Shown here piece after piece: positions 50,201-60,790 of a DNA stretch of 64,000 nt; within the stretch, counting starts at the first letter, position 1, and the number at the start of each line of letters is the position of its first letter. A program made the translations under genes and the position numbers. Below the pieces are notes generated by a model that made no database searches, had not been told where the DNA came from, and saw only the letters and a program-made list of their open reading frames with translations. This DNA is from Pseudocercospora fijiensis CIRAD86 (lineage: Eukaryota > Ascomycota > Dothideomycetes > Mycosphaerellales > Mycosphaerellaceae): the NCBI RefSeq assembly GCF_000340215.1, contig NW_006921537.1, positions 2,766,286 through 2,830,285 on the forward strand, in the 5' to 3' direction.

Positions 50201-50977
50201 TCATCTCGAGTTGACACCTGCTCCTTCATGAGATCCTTCCCTCTTAGATATCATCTTCTCAGACGCCGCCATCGGCGTGTTAGGATTATAATCATTGATG
50301 TCAACGCAGAACGGCTGCTCTCTGCAACAAGCATAAACGCACACTCTCGCTCCACCACAATCCGCATTCGAAGCACAATCCTCATACGTCTCTGGACATC
50401 CACCTGCACTCGGACCTCCGGACATGCAGTATCCCTGTGAAGAGTCCTCCGTATCGGGATGACAGAAACATGCTCCTGCGGCCGCTTCGAGACAGTAGCT
50501 TTCCGACTCGCATGGAGCTGGATTCTTGCAGTTACGGTTTGGTTTGCAGTTTCCGTTTTGGTCGCAGTATTGAGCGGAAGTACAGCTTGCGGTGATAGTT
50601 ATGGTTGGAGAGGAATCTGATATGCAGCTGCAGAGGGCCTCTTGAGTCGTTGGAGACATTTTTTGTAGTTTGGTCAAGGCTTGAGCTTGGGGTTTGGAAT
50701 CATTATCATTACCTTCGTCGTTATTAGTTTCTGGGATTTGAGCGTATCGCCGCTCCTTTCTGGTGGGTGCCGATGTTGGTGTGGCACATGAAGTTACTGT
50801 CGTTGTAGTGGCAGGGTACTGGTGGGAGCAGTATGCTTTTGCTGGGGCATAGTCCTTGAGTTGCGATACTGGTACGGCCAAAGGACCAGCAATGCATTTG
50901 CTATCTGTTGCGCCTGCATTTGCAGCTGCTGCATAGAGAGTCCAAAGGGCAAGGGAAAGCGCTGAATGTCGTCTCAT
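50201..50977 (-). CDS. Secreted cysteine-rich protein
   Basis: A single exon of 258 residues. The first ~22 residues (MRRHSALSLALWTLYAAAAN) form a likely signal peptide, with cleavage probably after Ala-Asn-Ala. The mature part has 21 Cys, most between residues 112 and 232 in closely spaced groups (CSC, CFC, CC and several Cx3-7C), so it is probably held by disulphides. Thr/Ser-rich and Asn/Asp-rich linkers lie between residues 55 and 105. The tail has MISKREGSH, a possible Kex2-type site. No named domain was recognised, and there is no GPI or membrane anchor. It lies next to the tyrosinase gene on the same strand, 1.0 kb apart. A secreted effector or wall protein is possible, but function is unknown. 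Confidence 0.75.
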   Translation of the reverse strand: MRRHSALSLALWTLYAAAANAGATDSKCIAGPLAVPVSQLKDYAPAKAYCSHQYPATTTTVTSCATPTSAPTRKERRYAQIPETNNDEGNDNDSKPQAQALTKLQKMSPTTQEALCSCISDSSPTITITASCTSAQYCDQNGNCKPNRNCKNPAPCESESYCLEAAAGACFCHPDTEDSSQGYCMSGGPSAGGCPETYEDCASNADCGGARVCVYACCREQPFCVDINDYNPNTPMAASEKMISKREGSHEGAGVNSR

Positions 50978-51977
50978 GGTCGCAAAAAGAGAGTCCAGAA
51001 ATTTGAGATTTTGCGGCGATCACGTGGTCTCTGGCATGCACATGATTGCCTGCCTGTACAGTCTGATCCTGTCGCTTTCCCTTGCGCACACTCTACCCGC
51101 CAGCAGAGTGTATCTCGAATGCAAGACCTGAACCTCCAAGGATGTCGAAACTCTTCTCCCAAGCGATTTCCAAGTCCTTCAAGTCTCTTTCACTCCTCTC
51201 AGCACCATAAAAATGAACATTGAATAGCGAACGTGTTGGCCGAAGAGAAGGTGGAAGAGAAGTCTGTCACTCATCAATGTGCCTACTAATAACTGGCCGG
51301 CTCCACCGATGTAAAGTAAACTAGCCGTGCCCAGAAGCGTTCGGCGGAAGGAGCAAGTAGTGGTGTCGTAGCTCCTCAACCCATGTGGCGATCATCTGGT
51401 AGCTTCCTCGAACTGGTGGATAAACCAAAGGATGGGCCACAAATTACAATACGAAACCTAGGTCAAAGAGGTCAGCTATAGCCTCGGCTGATTCTCTTCT
51501 CATTTCAGAAACAATGCGACTAGGCTTCTTGTAGACTGCAAGTATCCCCATGGAGAAAATCCCGACAGCCACACGGCATTATTAGGCCACGCGTTGCATC
51601 AGAGGAAGGTTCAAGCTATCTAATACTCCGTAACTCCGCTTCGCATACGATATTTTGCTGCACGAACTATCGAGGCGGCGCCAGGCGAAGTTCCCAATCT
51701 GGGAGCAAAGTCTGCGTCGGTGGCGCAAGTCCCTCGACTGTAAGATCTAGCAAAAAGTTGAAGCCCAAGGCCGACTGGTGGATGAACTCTGTACATGAAT
51801 TGGTGTCTACTCACTCTACTGACATCGGAATGATTACTTTCCTGCCCACACTCAGCCGGGAGGCTGTTTTTTCCGGTGGTTTTCGTCTTCGCAAAGCTGT
51901 ACAGCGAAGCCGATAGAACGGAAATATGCTCGCTGAAGTTGCGATTCCGGTTCTGTTGCGCGCGAATTCCGACAGTT
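50978..51977. other. Intergenic region between Cys-rich protein and tyrosinase genes
   Basis: Upstream region of the Cys-rich protein gene and 3' flank of the tyrosinase gene. A 142-codon open stretch on the minus strand (51620-52048) overlaps the tyrosinase end in another frame and is not called. Confidence 0.5.
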
Positions 51978-54112
51978 CTAGCAACCACCAGGACGACCTT
52001 TCGTGATGTGCTCCAGCTCTCGAAACTCGCTCTTTTCGGGAAACTCATCCTCGGATTCCGCAGGTTTTATCAAAGCCATTGTAACGACGACGGAGAGATC
52101 AGGCATGTTTTCCAAAGGCACTGGTTTGTCGTCGAACTGGACTCAGTCAGCTCACACCTCGCACGTGAAAGTTTTGATTGAGCTGCTTACGGTAGCCACT
52201 CTCCATTGCAACTTTTCCTTGAGATACGGTCCTACATCTTGCTCGTCCATGGACTTGAGCTCGCCAGACTTCACCTTGCTGAGCAGCGCGTCAGTCAAGG
52301 GCACGGTTCCAGAGACCTTGATGCCTGGTTTGTTGGGATCTGGTCCTTCAGAAAACGATGTGAACGGAGCTTGCACTCCTGCCAGATTCGGGGAAGTGCC
52401 CCAAGAGCATGGATCTGAGTCGTCGAAGTCGCCAACAAACAAGTATATGCCATATGATTTTCCGAGTGCATGTTTGTTGGAGATAATATTCGCTGCGTAG
52501 TCCCGAAGCTGCCCATCGACCGTCATGCCAGCGGCAGCTTTCAACTCCCCGTGAGTGGCAGCTTGCAATGGATCGCGTTTCCGCTTTGGGCCTCCAGAAG
52601 CGGCATTGCCACCATAGAGCCGATTGACGGCCTTTCTGACGTCGTTGATATTCTTCGAGGCGGTTTCGGGATAGTTGTAGCCAAATTGTTCGGTAGAGAC
52701 TACCATATTGGATGTCCATTTTGTGCCGATAGTGTCCTTCGAGAACGGTTCCAGAGCTGCTTGTGTTAGCTCAAAATCGATACTTTAGCACCCAATAACT
52801 TACGCGAGTTTGCATCCTTCAGGTCGCCGATCTGGATCCAGTACGACTGGGATATAGCTCGCATTGGTTCGACCCATGTATTGGGATGCAAGACCTGATA
52901 AATGGCAAATAGGCGATCGAGATTAGTATGCAAGAGCCAGAAGATTGCGTCGTAGGCGGAGTAGTCCAGGTAGGTCATATGCCCGCCATTACCAATGATG
53001 CCGTGCAATGTATCGTGAATCGCTTCGATGCTGTCTGCGGTGGAGTGGTCCCGAGCCTTCCACGCCTCGTTGGAGAATTGGGTGAAGTTGTCGTAGTGCA
53101 CTAGCATGCTGTAAATCCGGTTCTGCCATCCAATATGCTGGTTGTCGATTTGCTTCGCTATTATCGCATTTTGGCTGACTGCGTTCTGTGTCAAGCCATT
53201 CGGCGCTCGCAGCGTCTCGGGCCAAGAGGAAAACTGTAGAAATTGTAAGCATTAACTCGCGAGCGGACATGGGATGCACTGACTGGATTGTAATACATAT
53301 CGGCTGCCAACACAGGATGAAAATTGTACGACCTGAGCGGGTTCTTGATCGTGGCAGAACCATTCGGCATGATGACGGGAACAGTTTCTCGTGTAATAAT
53401 TTCCGGCCAAACACTGCTACCATCCGCCGGTGTAGCAGCAAAGTCCCAATACGGCCAGCGTACGTTCCTCGCAGCTTTAGCGAAACGTTGACGCATCGGT
53501 CCAGCCGGGTACTCATTGACAGTCGCAATGATATGATCGAACAGAGTTTGCTCGAAAAGTGCAAGGTATGGGCGATGCCATGGCAGCAGCAAGTTTGACA
53601 AGTGAGTGCAGTATCCAGGAGAGTTCAGGCCGTCGCGTGGCGGCACATTGTCCCACATTTCATAAGGTCTGCCATGAATTGCTTTGTGACATTAGCCTCC
53701 AAGCATCTCGGCCGGCCGAGCAGAAGAGCGCTCTCAACTTACAGGCTACATCGTAGTAGGATAGGTGCTGCTTCTGAGGCTCTGACATCCATCTCGTCAG
53801 GCCAAGGAGCAAAAGATTGAACTCGTCGGGCCTGTTCGCAAGGTCTCTGATTTCTCGTCTGGGTGCAATGCCTGCGTTCCGAATGCCCGTCACTGCCGTT
53901 GAACTGCGTCCGTTTTGTCTCTTTTGCTTCAGATGTTGGTGGTGTTGATGGTGATGGTGATGTTGCAAGAAATCTTCAGCACGTGCACCGATGATTTCAT
54001 TGATCTGCTGGCCGCCTAGCGAAGGCGCTTGTGATGCCAGGACGATGCAGATAGACCAGACGAAGACGATGGCTGGGTGGAAGAGCCGTGTCTGCATTTT
54101 CGCCGTGTTCAC
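51978..54112 (-). CDS. Tyrosinase (secreted, type-3 copper)
   Basis: Oxidises phenols and diphenols to quinones, as in melanin formation. Five exons (54112-53743, 53681-53284, 53233-52804, 52756-52191, 52136-51978; introns 47-61 nt) encode 640 residues. A hydrophobic N-terminus (FHPAIVFVWSICIVLA, about 11-26) is a likely signal peptide, followed by a His-rich run at 51-60. Copper site A: His 126 in ASIHGRPY (across intron 1), His 150 and His 159 in YCTHLSNLLLPWHRPYLALF. Copper site B: His 329 and His 333 in HDTLHGIIGNGGHM, and His 358 in DAIFWLLHTNLDR. All six ligands are present. The C-terminal half has the PLEPFSKD linker and a beta domain ending in exon 5. Exon 4 could start 3 nt earlier. 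The start may also be the ATG five codons in. Confidence 0.92.
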
Positions 54113-54601
54113 GGTCCATACGGTCTGTCCCTCCTGCCGCCCCGGATGGGCTCACGGGCTGAACAACGGTCGTCGAGGCAGCAGGGAGTGCATGAAACAA
54201 AGGATTTCAAAAGAGTGGTACAGGCTTGGTAGGTAGGAAGCACGAGATGCCGATGGACAATCAAGGCTGGAGTAGGGCCTCGTGGCAGGGAAGAAATGAA
54301 AGTAGAGGATCAATATCAGGCGGGTGAAGTAGGCAAGCGCAGAGAGATGAGCGAGGCGGGAATCAAAAGACTAAATGCGTGCCCAAGCTTTCATCATCAT
54401 CATACTAGCAAACTGTAGTCGGAAGGGCTCAAGACACCCATGCAGCTGCGGGCCATTGAAGGGCTGGCAGGGGAATGGAAGCTTTGCAGGAGCAGAAATC
54501 GGCCGTTCGTAGCATGGAGGGGAGGGAATACTGGAACCTGACGATTCGCGTTGGGATTGCTGTGAGCATCGGCATGCCGTGGAGCTGGCACAACATGCTC
54601 T

Positions 54602-54649
54602 TGTGTGTGTGCGTGCGTGTGTGCGTGTGTGCGTGTGTGCGTGTGTGCG

Positions 54650-54695
<46 letters not shown>

Positions 54696-54713
54696 CATGT
54701 GTGCGTGTGTGTC
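54602..54713. repeat. GT/GTGC-rich microsatellite
   Basis: About 110 bp of gtgt with regularly spaced gtgc units, in intergenic DNA. Confidence 0.95.
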
Positions 54714-54805
54714 TCAGGCAGTACGGAATGGCCGAGGACTCAGCACTCGTGAAGCATGTGTTGCGCTGGGCGAAGAGCTCTTGTTGAAATTGGATGTTGG
54801 AGGGC

Positions 54806-54862
54806 ATCGGCATCGGCATGGGTATGGCATGGCATGGTATGGCATGGCATGGCATGGCATGT
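54806..54862. repeat. Pentanucleotide microsatellite (GGCAT)n
   Basis: About ten units of ggcat with a few variants (ggcatc, ggtat). Confidence 0.9.
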
Positions 54863-57494
54863 TATGCAAGCTACAACACGGCGAAGGTTATTAGGAAAAT
54901 AGATTGTAGAAGGAAGAGAAGAGAACCAACACTTGTTAACGGCACCGACAGGGTTCACGACAAGCTAGGCCCAAAAGAGCTAAGCGATTGTCAGGCACGA
55001 TCTGCGAACCTGTCACTCCCTTGCGCAACTTCACTCCATCTTCTGCTGGACATTGCCGCTTACACCCTCTGCTTGATCGCAGTGGTCTCACAGCACCTCA
55101 TGTGCCACCCAAACGCGCATTCTCGCTGCCGGAAGAAGCCAACAGCAGCAACGAGCTTGGCGGTTGGCGGTTGGCGGTTGGCGGCGAAGCATATGGATCA
55201 TGCATCCCAGCTTCTTTAATTTGCTGTCGTCAGCCTGTTGTCCAGGACTGCCTGCTGAGGGTCGGGGTGTATCACGACATACATTAATTAGGCATCACAA
55301 GAGCCTCCGTTGCTTCTAGGCCCGTGGCCAATAATGCACAATATGTATGTACATACATAGATGGAGGGTACGGCATTCATCATCGAAAGTCACTACTCCA
55401 AGCTCACCTCCGCGCATCAAACATCTAGGCGCCCGATGTCTGAGACTTCTGCGGCATGCGCAAGAATGGGCTGATGAGGAGGTAAGGAGTAACAGCCCTA
55501 CATGACGCACCTGGAGAGTCAGGACCGCAGGAGATTGTCCACTTGAGATCAGATGTAATCATATACCAAGATCCTACCGTACTTCCTGTAGAAACGAAGA
55601 GAGAACCCTCGAGACGTCGACTGGCCGTTCTTCGCGATCTGTAGACTATCACAAGCATTGTGACTGCGCCAGCGTTGCTTCAGCCTTCAGCCGAAAGAAT
55701 CGCGAATGAAAGCGATGACTTCCTTCAAGGTATCCCGGATCGCGCATCTGCGTAATGACCTTGCTTGAGCCACGATGCCCGGGCATCCCACCACAGGATT
55801 GGATCCCACAACCAAGAGAAAAGGCGGAGTGGCAAACGAGCTCAATTTGCAACCGCTGAAGTACGTGCACACTATACGAAGGTCTATGGGATCTGTCTAC
55901 TCGCCTCGTCTGCACGCTATACACATCAAGGCCCCACGACGCTTGTCCATCCTCCTGACTAAATGTTCTTCAAGAAGCCTCTCCTGCTCTGCAGTTCTAC
56001 TTTCGTGAGTCTAACGCGAGCTACTAGGACTTGACTTGAGCCCATATTGTCATCCTGGAACATTAATCCTGACCGGTTGCTTCGGCTTTCGACAGTGCCA
56101 CGGCCCACAAGCAATTATCAATCCCTGCCCTCTTCCAAAGGATCTCAGCAGCGCTACTGACTTGCTGTCTTCCAATTTGGCCATTTGCGAAGAACAAAGG
56201 TATACAGGGCCACTGTGTTTGCTCAATGTTCGAAGCAGAGACCATTATATGACTGCACCTCGGGTGTGCTGGATCAACAACACCTACCGGCGATCATTCG
56301 TGTTGTCTCAGTCTCGCATGCGCCTGCAGTGTGCAGTTCAGTTAGCTGCTTTGCTTTGGGTTCGACCTTCAAGTTGCAGCAACTCCAGACAAGAGATTGT
56401 AGCTCGAGCCGAGGCCGAGCATTCACGTTGTCGGCAGTCATTTGGAGGTTTGCACTCATTCCTACATGTCCACCCGATGTCAGATTCAAAAAGTGGACAC
56501 GCTATGGGAAATTAATGCGTGTCGTTTTATTATTAGAATAGATCGTGCTGGAGCGGTACCGGCTAAAGAATCATTGATGCCTACCAAGACCATGCCGCGA
56601 CGGTGTCCATCCCCACAGTCCATCCATCTGGAAGTGGCATCCTACTCCTGCAGACTTGATGATGGAGGATAGCATTCAACATTGCTGACTGGACATGGCT
56701 TCCTGGTAAGAAGCGACAACACGGCACGGAGAGGCACAAATGCTGGATCGAAGCTCTCCCGGCATACGAAGCCATGGAGTAAGCATTACTCGATCGAAAC
56801 AGCAGAGGTCGCTATTGAGTTTTCATGACTCGGAGCCTGGACGCCATTCTCTCCATCCGTTGAGAGAGGCCCGGATGAGCATCAGACATGCCCATTATTA
56901 TTCTTCCGCTGCTCGCAGGATAGTACGCTTGCTTGGGATGGAGTCGGCCACGATCGTCCCCATTCTCAGGCGCTCCAAACCGCCGGAAATGATCGGATGT
57001 TTCTTTCAGGTGCACGACCACGTGACTTGTCGAGATGCGCCGCGGCCAAGTCCTAGCGCGAAAGGTGCTCCCAACATCTCATGATCTCAAGATAAACGCT
57101 TCCCTTCGCGGCCAGAGTCCTGATAAGGCCTTCGACCCGACGACCGCACCTATCGCAAGTTACGATCGAGTAATATTATAGCAGCTAGAGCAGGCCCTTC
57201 AGAACCCTTCCGAGAACCATTGTTCTATTCACGCGCCGTCCCGGACCTGGAGTTGCGCGACTGGGAAGATGCCGTCTCATATGCCTCTTATCAGTGGCAG
57301 CATACCCCTCCGTGATTCTCTCATAAGACCTCACACAGGCATTCAGCGCAAGTGCACGCATTTCCATATCCCTTTCTCTTCTCTCTAAATTGCCCACATA
57401 CATCACAAGGCTTGCATGCTTTCACAGCGGTCCCTGTGCTGCAAAGCCCAACGAACAATCAGACCTGGAATACATACCTGAAACGCAGCCGATC

Positions 57495-59084
57495 ATGGCA
57501 CCATTTGCAACGGGAACAGATACACCACACAACGTGGAGGGCTCATCTGCAGAAGCCTCGCCAATCCTTGCCGGCATCGATGCCTCACAAATCTCGGTCG
57601 TAGCATCGTCAAGAGCTGTGGTGGGAGACAGACTGTCGGCCGCGACAATTGTGATAGCCACGAACACTGGCAAGATCATATCAATATTTCACTCGGTCTT
57701 GCCCGAGGACTTGTTCCCACCTGGAACGCCATATGCAGATCACAGCCCGCATGTGCTACTGCCTGGCCTTGTCGACGCCCATGTGCACTTGAACGAGCCA
57801 GGCCGCACAGAATGGGAAGGCTTCTACACCGGGACGCGCGCTGCTGCTTTTGGAGGCGTCACTACCGTGGTTGACATGCCATTGAATGCAATCCCACCAA
57901 CAACAACTATCGATGGACTCAAGGAGAAGGTCGCCGCAGCTCAAGGCAAATGCTGGGTGGATGTGGGATTCTACGGTGGCATTGTACCAGGCAATACTAA
58001 AGAGCTGAAGCCGCTCGTGAAGGCTGGCGTTCGAGGCTTCAAAGCGTTTCTCATTGACAGTGGCGTCGAAGAGTTTCCTGCTGTCTCGGCAGACGATATT
58101 TCCCAGGCTTTCGAAGAGCTTGCAGATGAGCCCACAACAGTCATGTTTCATGCCGAAATGATACCCCCCGTCACAGCCTCCGTCGGTGATAATGTGCAAT
58201 GGTCGCTGCCACCACTCCAGCCAACCGGGCCATTGAACAAATACCAGACGTTTCTTGATTCAAGGCCATCATCGTTCGAAACATACGCGATCCTCGAGAT
58301 TCTCAGCCTCGCACATTTGGCACCTCAATTACCGCTTCACATTGTTCATTTATCAGCATTTGAAGCAATACCGATGCTTAGAGAGGCGCGCGCAAAGGGA
58401 ATTAATATCACCGCAGAGACTTGTTTCCACTACCTGAGTCTGGCCGCGGAAAAGATTCAAGACGGCGATACAAGACACAAGTGCTGCCCGCCAATTAGAT
58501 CGGAGGCAAACCAGGACGGCTTGTGGAAAGAAATGCTAGACGTTGACCACAGTGTGATCAAGACCGTCGTCTCCGATCACTCACCCTGTACACCAAATCT
58601 TAAACTTCTGCCGCCCCATGTGCCTGGAGGCGAAAAGCCAAAAACCGCTAGCTGCTGCTCAAACACCGGTACGGGCGACTTCTTCAACGCGTGGGGTGGA
58701 ATCAGCTCCGTCGGACTTGGACTGAGCATCCTATGGACAGAGGCAATGCGCAGAAGCTTAGGTATTGACGAGACAATACTCAATATCGTCAACTGGTGTT
58801 GCGTGAACACAGCCAAGCAGGTTGGCCTTGAGCACCGAAAAGGTGAGCTCAAGGTTGGTATGGACGGTGATATCTGTGTTTTCGACGATCGAAGCACTTT
58901 CGAAGTGCAACCAAACACCATGCTATTCCGTAACAAGTGCTCTCCGTACGAAGGAAAGACCTTGACTGGATTCGCGAAAGCCACATATCTGCGTGGTCGT
59001 CGAATTCATACCCGGGACGGCGGGTTCAAGAAGAGCGCAAAACCACCCGGTGAACTTTTGCTCGAGCCACGAAAGCGTGTATAG
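57495..59084 (+). CDS. Allantoinase
   Basis: Opens the hydantoin ring of allantoin to allantoate in purine breakdown, letting the fungus use purines as nitrogen source. A single exon from ATG at 57495 gives 529 residues, a little longer than the usual ~460-510. It has the amidohydrolase metal motif DAHVHLNEPGRTEWEGF (94-110), the Lys carboxylated in this family (Lys 183 in GFKAFLIDSG), the metal-binding HAE and HIVHLSAFEA segments, ETCFHYL, and DHSPCTPNLK holding the last catalytic Asp. The C-terminal end has VGMDGDICVFDDR and RGRRIHTRDGGF, as in dihydropyrimidinase/allantoinase proteins. The frame is open some 35 codons upstream but has no ATG there; a 5' exon is possible. Neighbours are not purine genes. 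Confidence 0.93.
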   Translation: MAPFATGTDTPHNVEGSSAEASPILAGIDASQISVVASSRAVVGDRLSAATIVIATNTGKIISIFHSVLPEDLFPPGTPYADHSPHVLLPGLVDAHVHLNEPGRTEWEGFYTGTRAAAFGGVTTVVDMPLNAIPPTTTIDGLKEKVAAAQGKCWVDVGFYGGIVPGNTKELKPLVKAGVRGFKAFLIDSGVEEFPAVSADDISQAFEELADEPTTVMFHAEMIPPVTASVGDNVQWSLPPLQPTGPLNKYQTFLDSRPSSFETYAILEILSLAHLAPQLPLHIVHLSAFEAIPMLREARAKGINITAETCFHYLSLAAEKIQDGDTRHKCCPPIRSEANQDGLWKEMLDVDHSVIKTVVSDHSPCTPNLKLLPPHVPGGEKPKTASCCSNTGTGDFFNAWGGISSVGLGLSILWTEAMRRSLGIDETILNIVNWCCVNTAKQVGLEHRKGELKVGMDGDICVFDDRSTFEVQPNTMLFRNKCSPYEGKTLTGFAKATYLRGRRIHTRDGGFKKSAKPPGELLLEPRKRV

Positions 59085-60074
59085 AACTCAAGCGCATCAG
59101 TATCGCTCTGGCACGATGACATTCCTCACATGGGTCACTGGTCGTGGAGGAATTCCGCAGATAGAAGCGAGGCGCCGTAGAGAGCCAAAGGAGTTAAACC
59201 GAGAGGCGTTAAAAAAGATTCACTCACTGGAATTCATTAATCTCCGCGTGTAGCGAGCGAATACTATTCGACACTTGCGCCGAACATGAGCGCTATCGAA
59301 CATGACTTCAATAAGGTCCAAGGTCTTCACACAGACTTTTCTACCAACCAGGTAAGGAAGCTGCTTAGCTGGTGAAGCATCCATTAGAATGTCATACGCC
59401 GACCGAACGCTCCACCAACCCCTGCCAGAGTCAACAGAACACAACTTTGATTGTTTAAACATCGTGTGACATAGAATCATACGTTCGATCTTGCCTGAAT
59501 CTCCTCATGAGGGCTCCTAAGGACCTTGAACGAAGACCTTAGCAAGTCGTGGCCCCAACACCCCGAGTGGCGCGATATCAATTCATCCAACGTTCAACAT
59601 ACAAATTTCGCGAAGCGTTGAGGTCGCACCTGAATGGACAGTGCCGCTTCCGTCGATGACTTCGTGAAAGAAAACGGGGTTGACAAAGCGGAAGGCAACA
59701 GGACTTGGGCTTACGAATACCAATACTTCCGCGAGGCTCCGCTTACTCTGAAAGAAGACCGATGACCTCCAAGCCCCAACACCTTCGACACCTTTCGAAA
59801 CCGACGGTTCCGTGTTCTAAACAATGATGGAATATGATCAGGAACGCGAATCTTTTGGTTACGACCCCGAATCTCGCCTTGCGTTGGCGAGTATCGTCTT
59901 GTCTCATCCCAACAGAAACGGCAACAATGATGATGCGCTGTAGGACCTGGATTGCATATATAAGTGCAGCCCAGACGAGCTCACAAACCCGATGTCTTTA
60001 CTCCTCAGCAAGCATCTCCGGATACAAATCAATTCCGTCGAAGACCTTTCACCGCCGAGCACCACCTTAGCAAC
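59085..60074. other. Intergenic region after allantoinase
   Basis: No firm gene. Short open pieces with coding look are seen at 59287 (starts MSAIEHDFNKVQG, ends at a good GTAAGG donor) and 59634-59768 (44 codons, starts MDSAASVDDF), but I could not join them into one frame. They may be exons of a gene I could not resolve, or remnants. Confidence 0.4.
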
Positions 60075-60296
60075 ATGAACGCGTTCACACCCGCACCAAA
60101 CTACATGATGAACGAAAGCCGAACAAACAGTGTATCTAGCTCCGGCTCCTCTCTCAAGGAGCGAGCAAGCCAAACGCTCCACACTCTCAGCGAGCACAAC
60201 AACAGAATTCTGCGCAAGCTGGGTCTGCAGCCCGACAGACCAAACCGTGTATCTTCGGCCGTTGAGTACGGAACTCCGGTGACATTGGGCTACTGA
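60075..60296 (+). CDS. Small basic protein of unknown function
   Basis: A single exon of 73 residues. It has a polar, Ser-rich start, then SSLKERASQTLHTLSEHNNR, likely one amphipathic helix, then ILRKLGLQPDRPNRVSS and a TPVTLGY end. No signal peptide or membrane segment. The helix plus conserved-looking tail suggests a real gene, but the family is not recognised. Confidence 0.45.
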   Translation: MNAFTPAPNYMMNESRTNSVSSSGSSLKERASQTLHTLSEHNNRILRKLGLQPDRPNRVSSAVEYGTPVTLGY

Positions 60297-60790
60297 GAGC
60301 GAGGACAGGGACACAACATGTCGTTGGATGGACGCTGTGGTGTAGAGAGTAAAGCTCTTCAGGTAGACGAGAGAGCAGCATTTCGAGATTAGAATGCATG
60401 GAATGGGAAGAACAAAACAAGCATATTTCTGCCAGGTGATCGGCATCTCGCGACTTGGTTTTCAATGCATAACTCGTGTCTCTCACGCAGGGCCAGTGTA
60501 CATACGTGATCGCATTTGCCGGTTTCGGTGTTCATGACAGTTGGATGATTGATCTCGTGCTTACTGTACCTCCGGTACCATTGTGCCTACGCCTGTCCTT
60601 GAGAGTTGCGGTATGCCGATTTTGAACATCTGATGATACAATGCTGCATCTTCCTGATAAGAGAGGGGGGGGGGGGCAGGTAGGGTCGAATTCTTGGCAG
60701 ATGGCTGGCTGGTGGGTCTTCTCCCTTCATCCATTAGGGATGACCACAACAGCAGAATAATACGTGTTGGTTGTCTAAGAGGTTTAGTGT
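60297..60790. other. Intergenic region before the last repeat block
   Basis: No gene seen. A G run lies at 60664-60676. Composition changes to RIP-like at about 60.79 kb. Confidence 0.5.

Larger units (their letters stand above)
54113..57494. other. Gene-poor stretch with microsatellites
   Basis: Starts with the upstream region of the tyrosinase gene. It holds a GT/GTGC tract (54602-54713), a GGCAT tract (54806-54862) and a ggcggtt tract (55158-55184). Open stretches up to 159 codons (56036-56515, plus) have no recognised domain. The right end holds the upstream region of the allantoinase gene. Confidence 0.5.

Noticed and set aside
54400..54894. Open stretches made of Thr-His or Val-Cys repeats
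   Set aside because: They translate the GT/GTGC microsatellite.
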